A stretch of 64,000 nucleotides of DNA from Rana temporaria (GCF_905171775.1 NC_053490.1:520273060-520337059); one strand, 5' to 3'; counted from the first letter of the stretch, positions 18,119 to 29,790 are shown. The notes: generated by a model not told the origin, from the sequence alone. A program made the numbers and translations.

Positions 18119-18624
18119 TTACTGTTCCGAATGAACAGAGTCAGTGATTACTGACTCTGTCCATTCACATAACTGAAACAACGTAAACTGTGTTTACAAT
18201 GTTTCAGTTTATGAATGAAGAGAAGCGGCTGTCTTCTGTCCATTCATTTTCAGCGCAGCTGAGGCTGCTGAGAAAGGGACTGGGGAATCTGTGTCCCTAG
18301 TCCCTTTCCCTGTCTCAGAGGGGAGATGTCAGAGGTCTATTAAGACCCCTGATATCTCACCAAAGCCCCGCCAACAGGGCTGATTAAAAAAAAAAAAATT
18401 GCAATAAATAATAAAAAAAAAAAAAATGTAAAAAAAAAAAAAAATTGCAATAAATAATTAAAAAAATAAAATGTAAAAAAAAAAAAAATCACTGTAAAAA
18501 AAAAATAGTAAAAAAAAACTCCACTGTCACGTGACATTAAAAAAAAGTATTGGTTTTCGGTATCGGCCAGTACTTGAAAAAAGTATCGGTACTAGGTATC
18601 GGGACAACCCTAGTGTACGCGGCA

Positions 18625-18980
18625 AAAGTCTGTTTACCCCACCAAACCGCTCTCAATTAATATATCTTTTTTTTATAGTCTCTAAGACCCAGTTATAATA
18701 CCTTTATCCAAGATCCAGCATCCCAGTCTTCTGGTCTTCAGTGCTGCTACTTGTGACAACACCCACGTTTCATGTTGATGAGGTTGATAATGCCTATTTG
18801 CTTTAAAGCATTTTAGTCATTGGGTCCTGCCCCGATTACAGAATAGGCATGATGACATCATTATAAAGGGGTGGCGAAAAGGCCTGTTGACTGCATATGT
18901 AAAGGCTGCAACTGGCTGGTCATCTTTACTGAAACTGTTGTGACAGAAGTCCATGGCCCCTTGGATTAAAGCCCAAATCA
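18625..18980. other. No recognised feature
   Basis: Mixed sequence with a T-run near 18668. No gene or repeat is identified. Confidence 0.4.
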
Positions 18981-19391
18981 AGGCCCATACATACGATCGG
19001 ACTTTTCGACAACAACGGTCTGACGGACGTGTTTTATCGGACAATCCGACCGTCTGTACGCTCCATCGGACAATTGTTGTCAGTTTTTGCTCTCAAACTT
19101 TCCGACAACAAATGTTCGATGGAGGATCATCCGATTGTGTGTACACAAATCCATCTAACTAAAATCCAAAGTACAAACACGCATGCTCAGAACCAATGCT
19201 AAAAATCAGACAACAATAGCAAAAGTTGCCCATAGGGTGGCGGTAAAGAGCTGAAAAAACACGCGATTAGGTGAAAGTTGGCTGAAAATGTTCTCCCGTG
19301 TGTATGCAGAGCAAGTTCACGGCCAACGCCCCTTCGGACCAAAATCCACGAAAAAGTCTGATGGAAGTCCGATCGAGTGTATGAGGCTTTA
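18981..19391. mobile_element. MITE with ATACGATCGGAC-type ends
   Basis: AGGCCCATACATACGATCGG at the left is matched by CCGATCGAGTGTATGAGGCTT at the right, and CCGACAAC/GTTGTCGG-like pairs occur inside. It is a relative of the ..CGTACACACG.. families; the duplication is unclear. Confidence 0.65.
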
Positions 19392-19545
19392 GATAGAGGA
19401 AAGAAAAAACTTACAGTGCCCCCCCCCCCCCCCCCAAACTGCACAAGTTAAATGCCAGTTAGGTCTAGCTAGAGCTGAAAGGGATGTAATATGTACCTTA
19501 ACCCTGCTCAGGCAAGCCTTCCACATGAAATGCAGGGCTATTCAC

Positions 19546-20402
19546 CTGCATTGTACATGGAGGAGGCAAGAGTGCGACCATGGCCAGGAGCGCCTTAGAG
19601 AGGAGCGATACTCCGCAATACCCTGCAATGCACACTGGGATATGTACACGGACGGCGCATGCGCCGTTCGTAAAAAACGTCAATCACGTCGGGTCACCAA
19701 TCATTTACATAAAACACGCCCCCTCATCCTCATTTGAATTAGGCACGCTTACGCCGGCCCCATTTACGCCACGCCGCCGTAAGTTAGGAGGCAAGTGCTT
19801 TGTGAATACAGTACTTTCCTCTCTGACTTAAAGCGGGGGTTCACCCTATCGACGAAATTTTTTTTTTTTTTTTTTATTTTACCATAAAATCAGGCATTGT
19901 AGCGCGAGCTACAGTATGCCTGTCCCGAATTTTTTACCCCCGTACTCACCTTGTTCTCGTAGATTGAAGATACCGGGGAATGGGCGTGCCTATGGAGACG
20001 GAGGATGATTGACGGCCGGCTCTGGCGCGTCACGCTTCTCCGGAAATAGCCGAAATAGGCTTGGTCTTCACGACGCGTGCGCATAGCCTGTGCGCAGGCG
20101 CCGTGAAGAGCCGAGACCTACTCCGGCTGTCTTCGGGGAGAGTGACGTGCCAGGGCCGGCCGTCAATCATCCTCCCTCTCCATAGGCACGCCCATTCCCC
20201 GCGGGAGCCGAAAAATACGATCTCCGATTACAAGGTGAGTCCGGGGTTAAAAAAATCGGGACAGGCATACTGTAGCTCGCGCTACAATGCCTGTCTCGAT
20301 GGTAAAATGTGTCGGGGGGGGTGAACTACCGCTTTAAGGCGGCGTATCGTAAATACGATATGCTGCGCCGCCTTAAAGATACGCGCACCTACCTGAATCT
20401 GG
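19546..20402. mobile_element. GGGCCAGATTCA-type MITE split by a TTAA MITE
   Basis: GGACGGCGCATGCGCCG, AAACACGCCCC and TACGCCGCCGTAAGTTAGG, typical of this family, precede 19828. The matching CTTAAGGCGGCGTAT to CACCTACCTGAATCTGGC follows 20337. The left limit is uncertain. Confidence 0.55.
19828..20337. mobile_element. Palindromic TTAA MITE (TTAAAGCGGGGGTTCACCC)
   Basis: TTAAAGCGGGGGTTCACCC at 19828 and GGTGAACTACCGCTTTAA to 20337; 510 bp. Arms share CAGGCATTGTAGCGCGAGCT-like sequence with its mirror near 20270-20295 and GGACGGCCGGC/GCCGGCCGTC pairs. It is inserted cleanly in the surrounding MITE. Confidence 0.8.
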
Positions 20403-20411
20403 CTAGGTCGT

Positions 20412-20779
20412 TTTTTGTGATGAAATAAAACAACGTTTTTAAAAACATCATTTAAAATGATCGTGTGTGGGCGTCACATCGTTTTTTGTCTTCAGAAAAA
20501 CGACAAAAAAAAAATCGAACCTGCTTCAATTTTTTATGTCGTTTTTGAAAATGTCGTTTTTTTGTGTTGTTAAAAATGATCGTGTGTGGGCTAAAACGAC
20601 ATTATAAACGACGTTTTAAACCCGCGCATGCTCAGAAGCAAGTTATGAGACGGGAGCTTGAATGGAACAGAGTGCCGTCGTACGTGTTGTAGGTAACCGC
20701 GCTTTGCTAGAGCATTTTCAGAAAACGATGGTGTGTGGGCAACGCCGTTTTTTTTTGATGAAGTGACGTGTACGCGGCA
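20412..20779. mobile_element. Left-truncated TGCCGCGTAC-family MITE
   Basis: It contains AAATGATCGTGTGTGGGC twice and GCATGCTCAGAAGCAAGTTA, and ends GTGTACGCGGCA followed by TTA. The left terminus is lost. Confidence 0.65.
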
Positions 20780-21099
20780 TTAGGCTCGCGTCTAAAACTG
20801 CCACTCCTCTAAAGAGGGAAATGATCAATTTGCGTCGAATGGATAATCAGCACTGACATACTTTCCTTATAAATACAATTATATTGTGACCGATCAGATT
20901 CTGGGATTACATGGTGGAGACAGAGATGCCATCGAGAATTTTCGATTGCTATTACGTCTCGTCTCTTCACTCTCAATCAAAATCCACATACCTGTGTGCA
21001 GGGCTGCTGCAAGGATTTTTGACACCCCTTGGCTCCACCCCTGACCCCATCCCATTTGCCCTGCCCATGTATACCCCACCTTTCTAGTGAAGCGCCCAT

Positions 21100-22712
21100 C
21101 TAATGCGGCCTCACCAGCACCCATCAAATGCAGCCTCACCAGCACCCATTAAATGCAGCCTTAAAAGCACCCATCAAATGCAGCCTCATCAACGCCCATC
21201 AAATGCAGCCCACCAGCGCCCATCAATGCAGCCTCACCAGCGCCCACCAATGCAGCCTCACCAGCGCCCATCAATGCAGCCTCAACAGCGCCCATCAAAT
21301 GCAGCCTCACCAGCACCCATCAAATGCAGCCTCACCAGCACCTATTAAATGCAGCCTCACCAGCACCCATCAAATGCAGCCTCACCAGCACCCAATAAAT
21401 GCAGCCTCACCAGCACCCATCAAATGCAGCCTCACCAGCACCCATCAAATGCAGCCTCACCAGCACCCAATAAATGCAGCCTCACCAGCACCCATCAAAT
21501 GCAGCCTCACCAGCACCCATCAAATGCAGCCTCACCAGCACCCAATAAATGCAGCCTCACCAGTGCCCATCAAATGCAGCCTCACCAGCAACCATCAAAT
21601 GCAGCCTCATCAGCACCCAATAAATGCAGCCTCACCAGCACCCATTAAATGCAGCCTCACTAGCACCCATCAAATGCAGCCTCACCAGTGCCCATCAAAT
21701 GCAGCCTCACCAGCACCCATCAAATGCAGCCTCACCAGCACCCAATAAATGCAGCCTCACCAGCACCCATTAAATGTAGCCTCACCAGCAACCATCAAAT
21801 GCAGCCTCACCAGCGCCCATCAAATGTAGCCTCACCAGCGCCCATCAATGCAGCCTCATCAACGCCCATCAAATGCAGCCCACCAGCACCCATCAATGCA
21901 GCCTCATCAACGCCCATCATATGCATCCCACCAGCGCCCATCAATGCAGCCTCACCAGCACCCATCAAATGCAGCCTCATCAACACCCATCAAATGCAGC
22001 CTCACCAGCGCCCATCAATGCAGCCTCACCAGCGCCCATCAATGCAGCCTCAACAGCGCCCATCAAATGCAGCCTCACCAGCACCCATCAAATGCAGCCT
22101 CACCAGCACCTATTAAATGCAGCCTCACCAGCACCCAATAAATGCAACCTTACCAGCACCCAATAAATGCAGCCTCACCAGTGCCCATCAAATGCAGCCT
22201 CACCAGTGCCCATCAAATGCAGCCTCACCAGCACCCATCAAATGCAGCCTCACCAGCACCCAATAAATGCAGCCTCACCAGCACCCAATAAATGCAGCCT
22301 CACCAGCACCCATTAAATGTAGCCTCACCAGCAACCATCAAATGCAGCCTCACCAGCACCCATCAATGCAGCCTCACCAGCGCCCATCAAATGTAGCCTC
22401 ACCAGCGCCCATCAATGCAGCCTCATCAACGCCCATCAAATGCAGCCCACCAGCACCCATCAATGCAGCCTCATCAACGCCCATCATATGCAGCCCACCA
22501 GCGCCCATCAATGCAGCCTCACCAGCACCCATCAAATGCAGCCTCATCAACACCCATCAAATGCAGCCTCACCAGCGCCCATCAATGCAGCCTCACCAGC
22601 GCCCATCAATGCAGCCTCAACAGCGCCCATCAAATGCAGCCTCACCAGCACCCATCAAATGCAGCCTCACCAGCGCCCATCAAATGCAGCCTCACCAGCG
22701 CCCATCAATTAA
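21100..22712. repeat. 25-bp minisatellite
   Basis: About 64 copies of GCAGCCTCACCAGCACCCAT + CAAAT. A block of variants beginning near 21848 recurs at about 22415 (567 bp later), so multi-unit segments were duplicated. Open frames rich in His/Gln/Pro/Ser are repeat artefacts. Confidence 0.95.
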
Positions 22713-22793
22713 TATTTGCTTGCCTTCATTCATTCGGGAGTCGGAACACAGACAAAGGCCTCTGTCGCGGCTGCCTACTGATGCTGAGACTTA

Positions 22794-23330
22794 TGCCGTG
22801 TACACACGGTTGTTTTTCGGCATGAAAAAAAACGACGTTTTTAAAAACGTCATTTAAAATCATTGTGTGTGGGCTTCACAAAAAAAAAATTCGAACATGC
22901 TGCATTTTTAACGTCATTTTAAAAAAATTTGTTTTTCGGGTTGTAAAAAAATGATCGTGTGTGGGCAAAAACGACATTTTAAACCCGCGCATGCTCAGAA
23001 GCAAGTTATGAGACGGGAGCGCTCGTTCTGGTAAAACTACCGTTCATAATGGAGTAAGCACATTCATCACGCTGTAACAGACAAAAAAGCGCAAATCGTC
23101 TTTTACTAACACGGAATCAGCTAAAAGCAGCCCAAAGGCGAATGGAACTTCCCCTTTATAGTGCCGTCGTACGAGTTGTACGTCACCGCGCTTTTTTCAT
23201 CTTTTTTTAAAAACTATGGTGTGTGGGCAACGTCGTTTTTAATGATGAAGTTGGAAAAACATAGTTTTTTGGACATGCTGAAAAACAAAGTTTTTTTTTC
23301 ATGCCGAAAAATGATCGTGTGTACGCGGCA
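22794..23330. mobile_element. TGCCG.GTACACACG MITE, TTA duplication
   Basis: TGCCGTGTACACACGG to CGTGTGTACGCGGCA, with TTA at 22791-22793 and 23331-23333. It contains GCTCAGAAGCAAGTTATGAG and ATAATGGAGTAAGCAC as in the 54614 copy. Confidence 0.85.
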
Positions 23331-23547
23331 TTAGTTGCTTGCTGCAGAGAGAAGAGAGTAGGAACACCAGTGGCCGGGCACCCGAGGCGGCTGCCTAGTT
23401 TGCCTGGTGGTAGCACCGGGCCCTGTGTTCATGTAGCCAATGTGTCCCTATACCCCCTTACATGGGCTGCCTGCATGCATGCAACAGCAGCCCGTTCACA
23501 GACTATGGACCTCAATGGCCATGTGAATGAGGCCTCACTGCAGCATT

Positions 23548-24284
23548 GGCCCAGATTCAGTAAGCAATTGCGCCTGCAAAACCATAGGTTACGCAGCGCA
23601 ATTGCTTACTTGCTCCGGCGTTACGAATGCTCCTGATTCAGGAACATCGTAACGCCGACTGCAGCCTAAAATCTGCGTGGCATAAGGCTCTTATGCCACG
23701 CTGATTTTAGGCTGCATTCTTGCGTTGACCGCTAGGGGGCGCTCCCATTGTGATCAGCGTATAGTATGCAAATTGCATACTAACACCGATTCACAAAGTT
23801 GCGCGGGCCCTGCGTACGCAAGGTACGGAGTTTCCGTACGGCGTCTTTAGCGTAAGGCTGCCCCTTCTAATAGTAGGGGCAGCCAATGCTAAAGTATACC
23901 CGCCCTTCCCGCGTCGCGACGTTCAAATTTTACGTCGTTTGCGTAAGTGATTCGTGAATGGCGCTGAACGCCATTCACGTTCACTTTGAAGCAAATGACG
24001 TCCCTGCGACGTCATTTGCCGCAACGGAGCATGCCTAATTTCCCGACGGAGCATGCGCTCTACGCTCGGCGCGGGAGCGCGCCTAATTGAAATGATTCCC
24101 GCCCCCGGCGGGATCATTTACATTGCGCGCGCTTACGCCGGGGAATTTTGCCGGCGCGCCCACGCAATTTACGGAGCTACTGCTCCGTGAATCGAGGGCA
24201 GCGGCGCAAATTTGCGGGGGCGCAGGGCAAAATCGTTGCCCTGTGCCTCCGCAAAAAAAGAGCAAATCTCTTTGAATCTGGGCC
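23548..24284. mobile_element. GGCCCAGATTCA-type palindromic MITE
   Basis: GGCCCAGATTCAGTAAGC at the left and TTTGAATCTGGGCC at the right. Internal hairpins include ATTGCGCCTGC...GCAATTGC and AGCGTGGCATAAGGC pairs, and GACGTCATTTGCC. Confidence 0.8.
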
Positions 24285-24499
24285 AATGTTTTTTCTTGTC
24301 GAGTCTGCAACAATGAATGTTCCTGTTTTTGGTGGGGGGGAGGGGATTTTTTCTCACCGGCATCCCCCTGTGCCAACTCCTACACACTGTTTAACATTCA
24401 GCTTTCACATGTCCTTTTTTCTGTCATTTATCAAATTTGGTGTCTTATTAACCAAATCAACATTTTCGTATTCAGTCCTTGTATGACTGTACCTATGAC
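24285..24499. other. Unassigned spacer
   Basis: No feature is seen. Confidence 0.4.
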
Positions 24500-24731
24500 C
24501 AGGGCCGGACTTACCATTGGCCTTGACTGGGCTCAAGCCCAGGGGCCCCACCCAATAGGGGGCCCCCTTAAAAAAAAAAAAAAAAAAAAAAATTTTTTTT
24601 TTTTTTTAGGGGTCCGGAGGTCCACAGGGGCCCGGAGGCCCCCAGGGCCCCGGACGGCAACCCCCCTTTTTTTATTTATTTTTTGTAAAAAAATGTTTTT
24701 TTATATATATTTTTTATTTTTATATATATAT

Positions 24732-24770
<39 letters not shown>

Positions 24771-24875
24771 ATTATTATTATTAAAGGGCCCAGGGGTCTC
24801 CAGGGCCCCGGACGGCAACCCCCCTTTTTTTTATTTATTTTTTGTAAAAAAAAAAATTTTTTATATATTTATTTT

Positions 24876-24913
<38 letters not shown>

Positions 24914-25880
24914 TATTATTATTATTAAAGGGCCCAGGGGTCTCCAGGGCCCCTGGATGGCAACCCACCTTTTTTATAAAAAAAATTACATTTTTTTTTA
25001 TATATATATATATATTTTTTTTTTTATTAAAGGGCTCAGAGGTCCCCAGGGCCCCATGTGGCAACCCCCCCTTTTTTTATTTTATTTTTTTATTTTTTAT
25101 TAAATGGCCCAGAGGTTCCCAGGGGCCCAGAGGTCCCCAGGGCCCCCGGGTTTGGCAACCTCCCTTTTTTTATGTATTTTTTATAAATGTTTTTTTTTTT
25201 TTATTATTAAAGGGCCCAGAGGTTTATTTTTTCTTTTTATTAAAAGGCCCAGAGGTCCCCAGGGCCCCGGATGGCTACATATATTTATATATATTTGTTT
25301 TCTTCTTTATTTCTTCTTTTTTTTGTAAAGGCGCCCCCCGCTTCTCAATTTGCGGCAGCCCCCACGCTTCTCAATTTCAGGCGGCAGCACCCCCACCCCC
25401 CTAGGTTCTCTGCTTCAGGGGGCCCATGCCTTAAGCTGTGCAAGGGGCCCCAAAATTCCTGATGGCGGCCCTGCGCATACCTCCCAACACGCACGGATTC
25501 TGCGGGACTTTCCCGCACAGACAGCTTCTTCCCACAGTCCCGAAAAAAGGGTTAATTTTCCCGCACTGCAAGAGGAGGCAGCACGGAAGCAGGAGGAACC
25601 GGAGTGGTGTGTGGAGGACTGTGGCTGCTGAAGGGAAGAAAGCCGACAGCCGGGCTAATGACAGTCTGTGGCCCCGGCTGTTGGCACAGGTGAGAGGCAC
25701 TCCCCCCCTCAACAACTGCAAAATCCCCCCCGCTTAACAACTTTAATGCGCTCCCCCCCCGCTCAACAACTTCAATTCACCCCCCCCCCTCAACAACTTC
25801 GATCCCCCCCAATTCTCGGCTCCAGGGGGCCCCTTCAACACTCAAGCCCAGGGGCCCCCACCACCCTAAGTCCTGCCCTG
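24500..25880. mobile_element. Nonautonomous hAT element with perfect 8-bp duplication
   Basis: CAGGGCCGGACTTACC to GTCCTGCCCTG, flanked by CCTATGAC at 24492-24499 and 25881-25888. Sub-terminal AAGCCCAGGGGCCCC appears near both ends in inverted sense. The interior (about 24560-25330) has irregular tandem units of GGGCCCAGAGGTCCCCAGGG plus a T-rich or (TA)n segment of 100-150 bp. No coding region is seen. Confidence 0.9.
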
Positions 25881-25888
25881 CCTATGAC

Positions 25889-26238
25889 ATCATTCTGTGT
25901 TACTCATCAAAAGTCCCAGAATACCCGCCAGTGACCCTTCTTTCCAGCAGCCGAGAGGGAAAGCTTTGCCTGGAATATGGAGGAGGCAGCACAGCGTAGA
26001 GCAAGGACTGACTCTGGTGCCTTGTCCTGGCTAATGGTTTAGGACTCATTCACGTCACTCATTCTGGGCACGTGCAAGAATTGTGTGTTTCTGTGCACAT
26101 GCTTGAAAACGCACCTAAACTTGCTTGCAGTGTAGGGTTGCCACCTGTTTGGGATTCACCCGGACAGTTCGGGTTTGGAATCATGCATCCGGGTTTCAGA
26201 CTGCCTGAGACCCGGACACATTATTCAGACCGGACTAA
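25889..26238. other. Unassigned, with a possible hAT left end
   Basis: TAGGGTTGCCACCTGTTTGG near 26135 resembles the start of a hAT-type repeat, broken by the MITE at 26239. No gene is seen. Confidence 0.4.
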
Positions 26239-26965
26239 GGGCCAGATCCACAAAAGAATTACGCCGGCGTATCTATTGATACGCTGCGTAATTTCAAAGT
26301 TCCCGCGTCGTATCTTTGTTTTGTATCCACAAAACAAGATACAACGGCATCTGGGATCGATCCGACAGGCGTACGTCTTAGTACGCCGTTGGATCTCAGG
26401 TGCATCTTTTTGGCGGCTGCTAGGCGGTGTTTCCTCCGATTTCCGGGTCGAGTATGCAAATTAGCTAGTTACCGCGATCCACGAACGTACGTCCGGCGCA
26501 TTTTTTTACGTCGTTTGCGTTCGGCTTTTTCCAGCGTATAGTTACCCCTGCTATATGGTGGCGTACTCATGGCCGTCGTTCCCACCTCGCATTTTGAATT
26601 TTTTACGTTGTTTGTGTAAGTCGTTCGCGAATAGGGATTTGCGTAGAATGACGTCACCGTCGTAAGCATTGGCTTGTTCCGGTTTTATTTCAAGCATGCG
26701 CACTGGGATACCCCCACGGACGGCGCATGCGCCGTTCAAAAAAAACATTGTTTACGTCGGGTCACAACGTATTTACATAAAACACGCCCCCATCACAGAG
26801 ATTTGAATTCGGCGCCCGTACGCCGCCAAAGATACACTACGCCGCTGTAACTTACGGCGCGAATTCTTTGAGGATTCGAAAAAAAAAGTAAGTTACGGCG
26901 GCGTAGTGTATCTTAGATACGCTACGCCCGGCGGTAATATGCGCAGCTGTACGTGAATCTACCCC
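26239..26965. mobile_element. GGGCCAGATCCAC-type MITE, TAA duplication
   Basis: GGGCCAGATCCACAAAAG at the left; GTGAATCTACCCC at the right; TAA at 26236-26238 and 26966-26968. Facing hairpins include GTAAGTTACGGCGGCGTAG and its mirror. Confidence 0.8.
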
Positions 26966-26989
26966 TAATTCTCCCCCCTTCTCTCTCCT

Positions 26990-27250
26990 GCCTCTGAGTA
27001 CGTACGCTAAGTTAAATCAGGATTTCTTAGAGCACTCATTACATCAGAGATCCCCTTTACACCAGAGGCCACAGTGTTCCCCTTTACATCAGTGTCCTCT
27101 CCGTACACCAGAGCATCCCTTATGTTAGAGTCCCCAGAGTTCTCCCTTACATCAGAGTCTGCAGAGTCCCCCCTTACAGTTATAGGGAACTCTGTGAGTT
27201 CAGATGTAAAAGGGGAACTCTGTGGACTCTGATGTAAAGGGGGACTCTTG
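26990..27250. repeat. Degenerate tandem/inverted CAGAGTCC repeats
   Basis: Irregular units around CCTTTACATCAGAGTC and its inverse GACTCTGATGTAAAGGGG. The same motif family fills the hAT element at 36082-36957, so this is likely another fragment of that interior. Confidence 0.55.
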
Positions 27251-27253
27251 TGA

Positions 27254-27765
27254 ATAAAGGGGTTGTAAAGGTACATTCCCCCCCCCCCCTAAATAGCTTC
27301 CTTTACCTTAGTGCAGTCCTCCTTCACTTACCTCATCCTTCCATTTTGCTTTTAAATGTCCTTATTTCTTCTGAGAAATCCTCACTTCCTGTCCTTCTGT
27401 CTGTAACTCCACACAGTTATGTGAGGCTTTCTCCCTGGTGTGGAGTGTCGTGCTCGCCCCCTCTCTTGGACTACAGGAGAGTCAGGAGAGCCCACTAACA
27501 CACAGCTCCTTTCTCTATCTGCAATGTAGAGAGCGTCCTGACTCTCCTGTAGTCCAAGGGAGGGGGCGAGCACGACACTCCACACCAGGGAGAAAGCCTC
27601 ACATAACTGTGTGGAGTTACAGACAGAAGAACAGGAAGTGAGGATTTCTCAGAAGAAATAAGGACATTTAAAAGCAAAATGGAAGGATGAGGTAAGTGAA
27701 GGAGGACTGCACTAAGGTAAAGGAAGATATTTAGGGAAAAAAAATTACCTTTACAACCCCTTTAA
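27254..27765. mobile_element. Palindromic TTAA MITE, copy 2
   Basis: Second copy of the 3762-4271 fold-back element; left limit ATAA (mutated TTAA), right limit TTAA at 27762-27765. Arms of about 230 bp remain nearly perfect. Confidence 0.85.
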
Positions 27766-27863
27766 CTTCATATGATTAGAAATGTTATTTAATAGCAACA
27801 TCTATGTATAGTTTATCTATGCATACTATGAAAAAAAAATTGCTGGGTGATGCTGAAGTGTAA

Positions 27864-28255
27864 TGCCGCGTACACACGATAATTTTTCGGCATGAAAAAA
27901 AACATAGTTTTTCCAATTTCATCATTAAAAACGACGTTGCCTACACACCATCGTTTTTAAAAAATGATGAAAAAAGCGCGGTGACGCACAACACGTACGA
28001 CGGCACTATAAAGGGGAAGTTCCATTCGGATGACGCCACCCTTTGGGATACTTTAGCTGATTCCGTGTTAGTAAAAGACAATTCGCGCTTTTCTGTCTGT
28101 TATAGCGTGATGAATGCGCTTACTCCATTATGAATGGTAGTTTTACCAGAACGAGCGATCCCGTCTCATAACTTGCTTCTGAGCATGCACGGGTTTAAAA
28201 CGTCGTTTTAGCCCACACACGATCATTTTTTACTACCCGAAAAATAAACAATTTT
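27864..28255. mobile_element. TGCCGCGTACACACG MITE, right-truncated
   Basis: TAA at 27861-27863, then TGCCGCGTACACACGA. Shares CATAACTTGCTTCTGAGCAT and TAGTTTTACCAGAACGAGCG (inverse orientation) with other copies. It ends without the terminal GTACGCGGCA. Confidence 0.7.
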
Positions 28256-28562
28256 TTTTAGGCTATTTCCTGTGCTGCACAAATGTTTTACATTGTTTTA
28301 ACGAATTTAAAGAGGAAGTAAACCCTCTTAAAAAATCCGCCCCCCCCCCCAAAAAAAACGGCGTGGTAAAGGCATATTGAGCTAGTATGATTAGCATACT
28401 AGCTCATTATGAATTACTTACCTTAGATAAAAGCCCCCGAAGCCGTCCTTGTCTCCCCCTCCAGTCGCAGACATCTCTCCCAGAGGTTACTTCCAGGTAT
28501 CGATGACGTCACTCCACGCATGCGCACGGTAACGGCACACGCTAGGGAAGAAACGACACAGA

Positions 28563-29790
28563 GGGGTAGATTCAACAAGCAATTGCGTCTGCGTAACCAT
28601 AGTTACTCAGCGCAATTGCTTAGTTGCGCCGGCGTATCGACTGCTCCCGATTCAGGAAGCTCGATACGCCGACTGTAGCCTAAGGCCCCGTACACACGAT
28701 AGAATCCATCCGCAGATAAATCCCAGCAAATGGGTTTTAGCGGATAGATCCTATGGTGTGTACACGCCAGCGGATCTGTTTCCGCGGATAAATCTCCCCT
28801 GGGATGGATTTCCAGCAGATGGATATTTGCTGACATGCACAACAAATCCATCTGCTGGAATCCATCCCAACGGATGGATCCGCTCGTCTGTACAGACTTA
28901 CCGGATCCATCCGTCCGAAGGGATCCCCCGCATGCATCGTAATGATGTGACGCATGCGTGGAATTCCTTATATGACAGCGTCGCGCCCGTCGCCGCGTCA
29001 TAATCGCAGCGACGGCGCGACACGTCATCGCCAGAGGATTTCCGCGCGGATATCAATGCGATGGTGAGTACACTCCATCGCATAGAAATCTGCGGAAATC
29101 TTTGAGAGGATTTATCCGTGGAAACGGTCCGCTGGACCGTATCCGCGGATAAATTCTCTCGTGTGTATGGGGCCTAAGATATGACTGACATAAGGCTCTT
29201 ATGCCGTCGTATCGTAGGCTGCATTCTTACGATGGCCGCTAGGTGGCGTTCCCGTAGTGGTCAGCGTATAGTATGCAAATTGCATACTAACGCCGATTCA
29301 CAACCGTACGTGCGCCCTGCGTATGCAGTTTACATTGTTTGAGTTCGTCGGTTTCTGCGTAAGGCTGCCCATGCTATTAGCAGGGGCAGCCAATGCTACG
29401 TATACCCGTCGTTCCCGCGTGGCGTTTTTGAAAAATTACATAGTTTGCGTAAGTGAATCGTGAATGGCGCTGGACGCCATTTACGTTCACGTTAAAGCAA
29501 AAGACGTCCTTGCGACGTCATTTGCCGCAATGCACGTCGGGAAAGTTTCCCGACGGAGCATGCGCACTACGTTCGGCGCGGGAACACGCCTAATTTAAAT
29601 GATCCACGCCCCCTATGGGATCATTTAAATTACGCGCGCTTACGCCGGGCAGTTTTCAGGAGCGCACACGCAAATTACGGAGCTACTGCTCCGTGAATCA
29701 AGCGTAGCACAGGTAATTTACGGAGGCGCAGTGTTAAAACGGTACGCTGCGCCTCCGTAAGAAATGCGCAAATCTACCTGAATCTACCCC
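28563..29790. mobile_element. GGGGTAGATTCA-type MITE, AGA duplication
   Basis: GGGGTAGATTCAAC at the left, CTGAATCTACCCC at the right, with AGA at 28560-28562 and 29791-29793. Split by the MITE 28684-29174. Confidence 0.75.
28684..29174. mobile_element. GGCCCCGTACACACG MITE, TAA duplication
   Basis: GGCCCCGTACACACGATAG to CGTGTGTATGGGGCC; TAA at 28681-28683 and 29175-29177. The interior is rich in ATCCGC/GCGGAT hairpins. Confidence 0.85.

Larger units (their letters stand above)
15423..18612. mobile_element. hAT-like element (TAG.GTTGTCCCGATACC ends) with a minisatellite
   Basis: The ends are TAGAGTTGTCCCGATACC and ATCGGGACAACCCTA, flanked by GTGTAAGC (15415-15422) and GTGTACGC (18613-18620), an 8-bp duplication with one mismatch. 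The element is 3,190 bp. It holds a 29-bp minisatellite and a younger MITE (17725-18118). There is no transposase gene. Copies of the same family occur at 1194-2624 and 58507-58803. Confidence 0.85.
14967..18624. mobile_element. Harbinger-like MITE (TGCCGCGTAC ends) split by a hAT insertion
   Basis: It begins TGCCGCGTACCCACGACCG after TTA and resumes after the inserted hAT with CGGTCGTGTGTA / CGCGGCA. Related copies are at 22794-23330, 27864-28255 and 54614-56058; all share GCTCAGAAGCAAGTTATGAG. The right flank (AAA) does not match the left TTA cleanly, so the duplication is not confirmed in this copy. Confidence 0.7.
20999..23425. mobile_element. hAT-like element with 25-bp minisatellite
   Basis: The left end is CAGGGCTGCTGCAAGG and the right end GGTAGCACCGGGCCCTG. 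The flanking 8-mers do not match, so the limits rest on terminal similarity to other CAGGGCC..-type elements here. A TTA-flanked MITE (22794-23330) lies within. No transposase is present. Confidence 0.6.

Noticed and set aside
21100..22712. CRISPR-like regular repeats
   Set aside because: Units are contiguous without unique spacers and the genome is vertebrate; this is a minisatellite.
24483..25103. 206-codon frame with Ile/Tyr and Gly/Pro blocks
   Set aside because: Reads through (TA)n and GGGCCC modules of a nonautonomous hAT; not coding.
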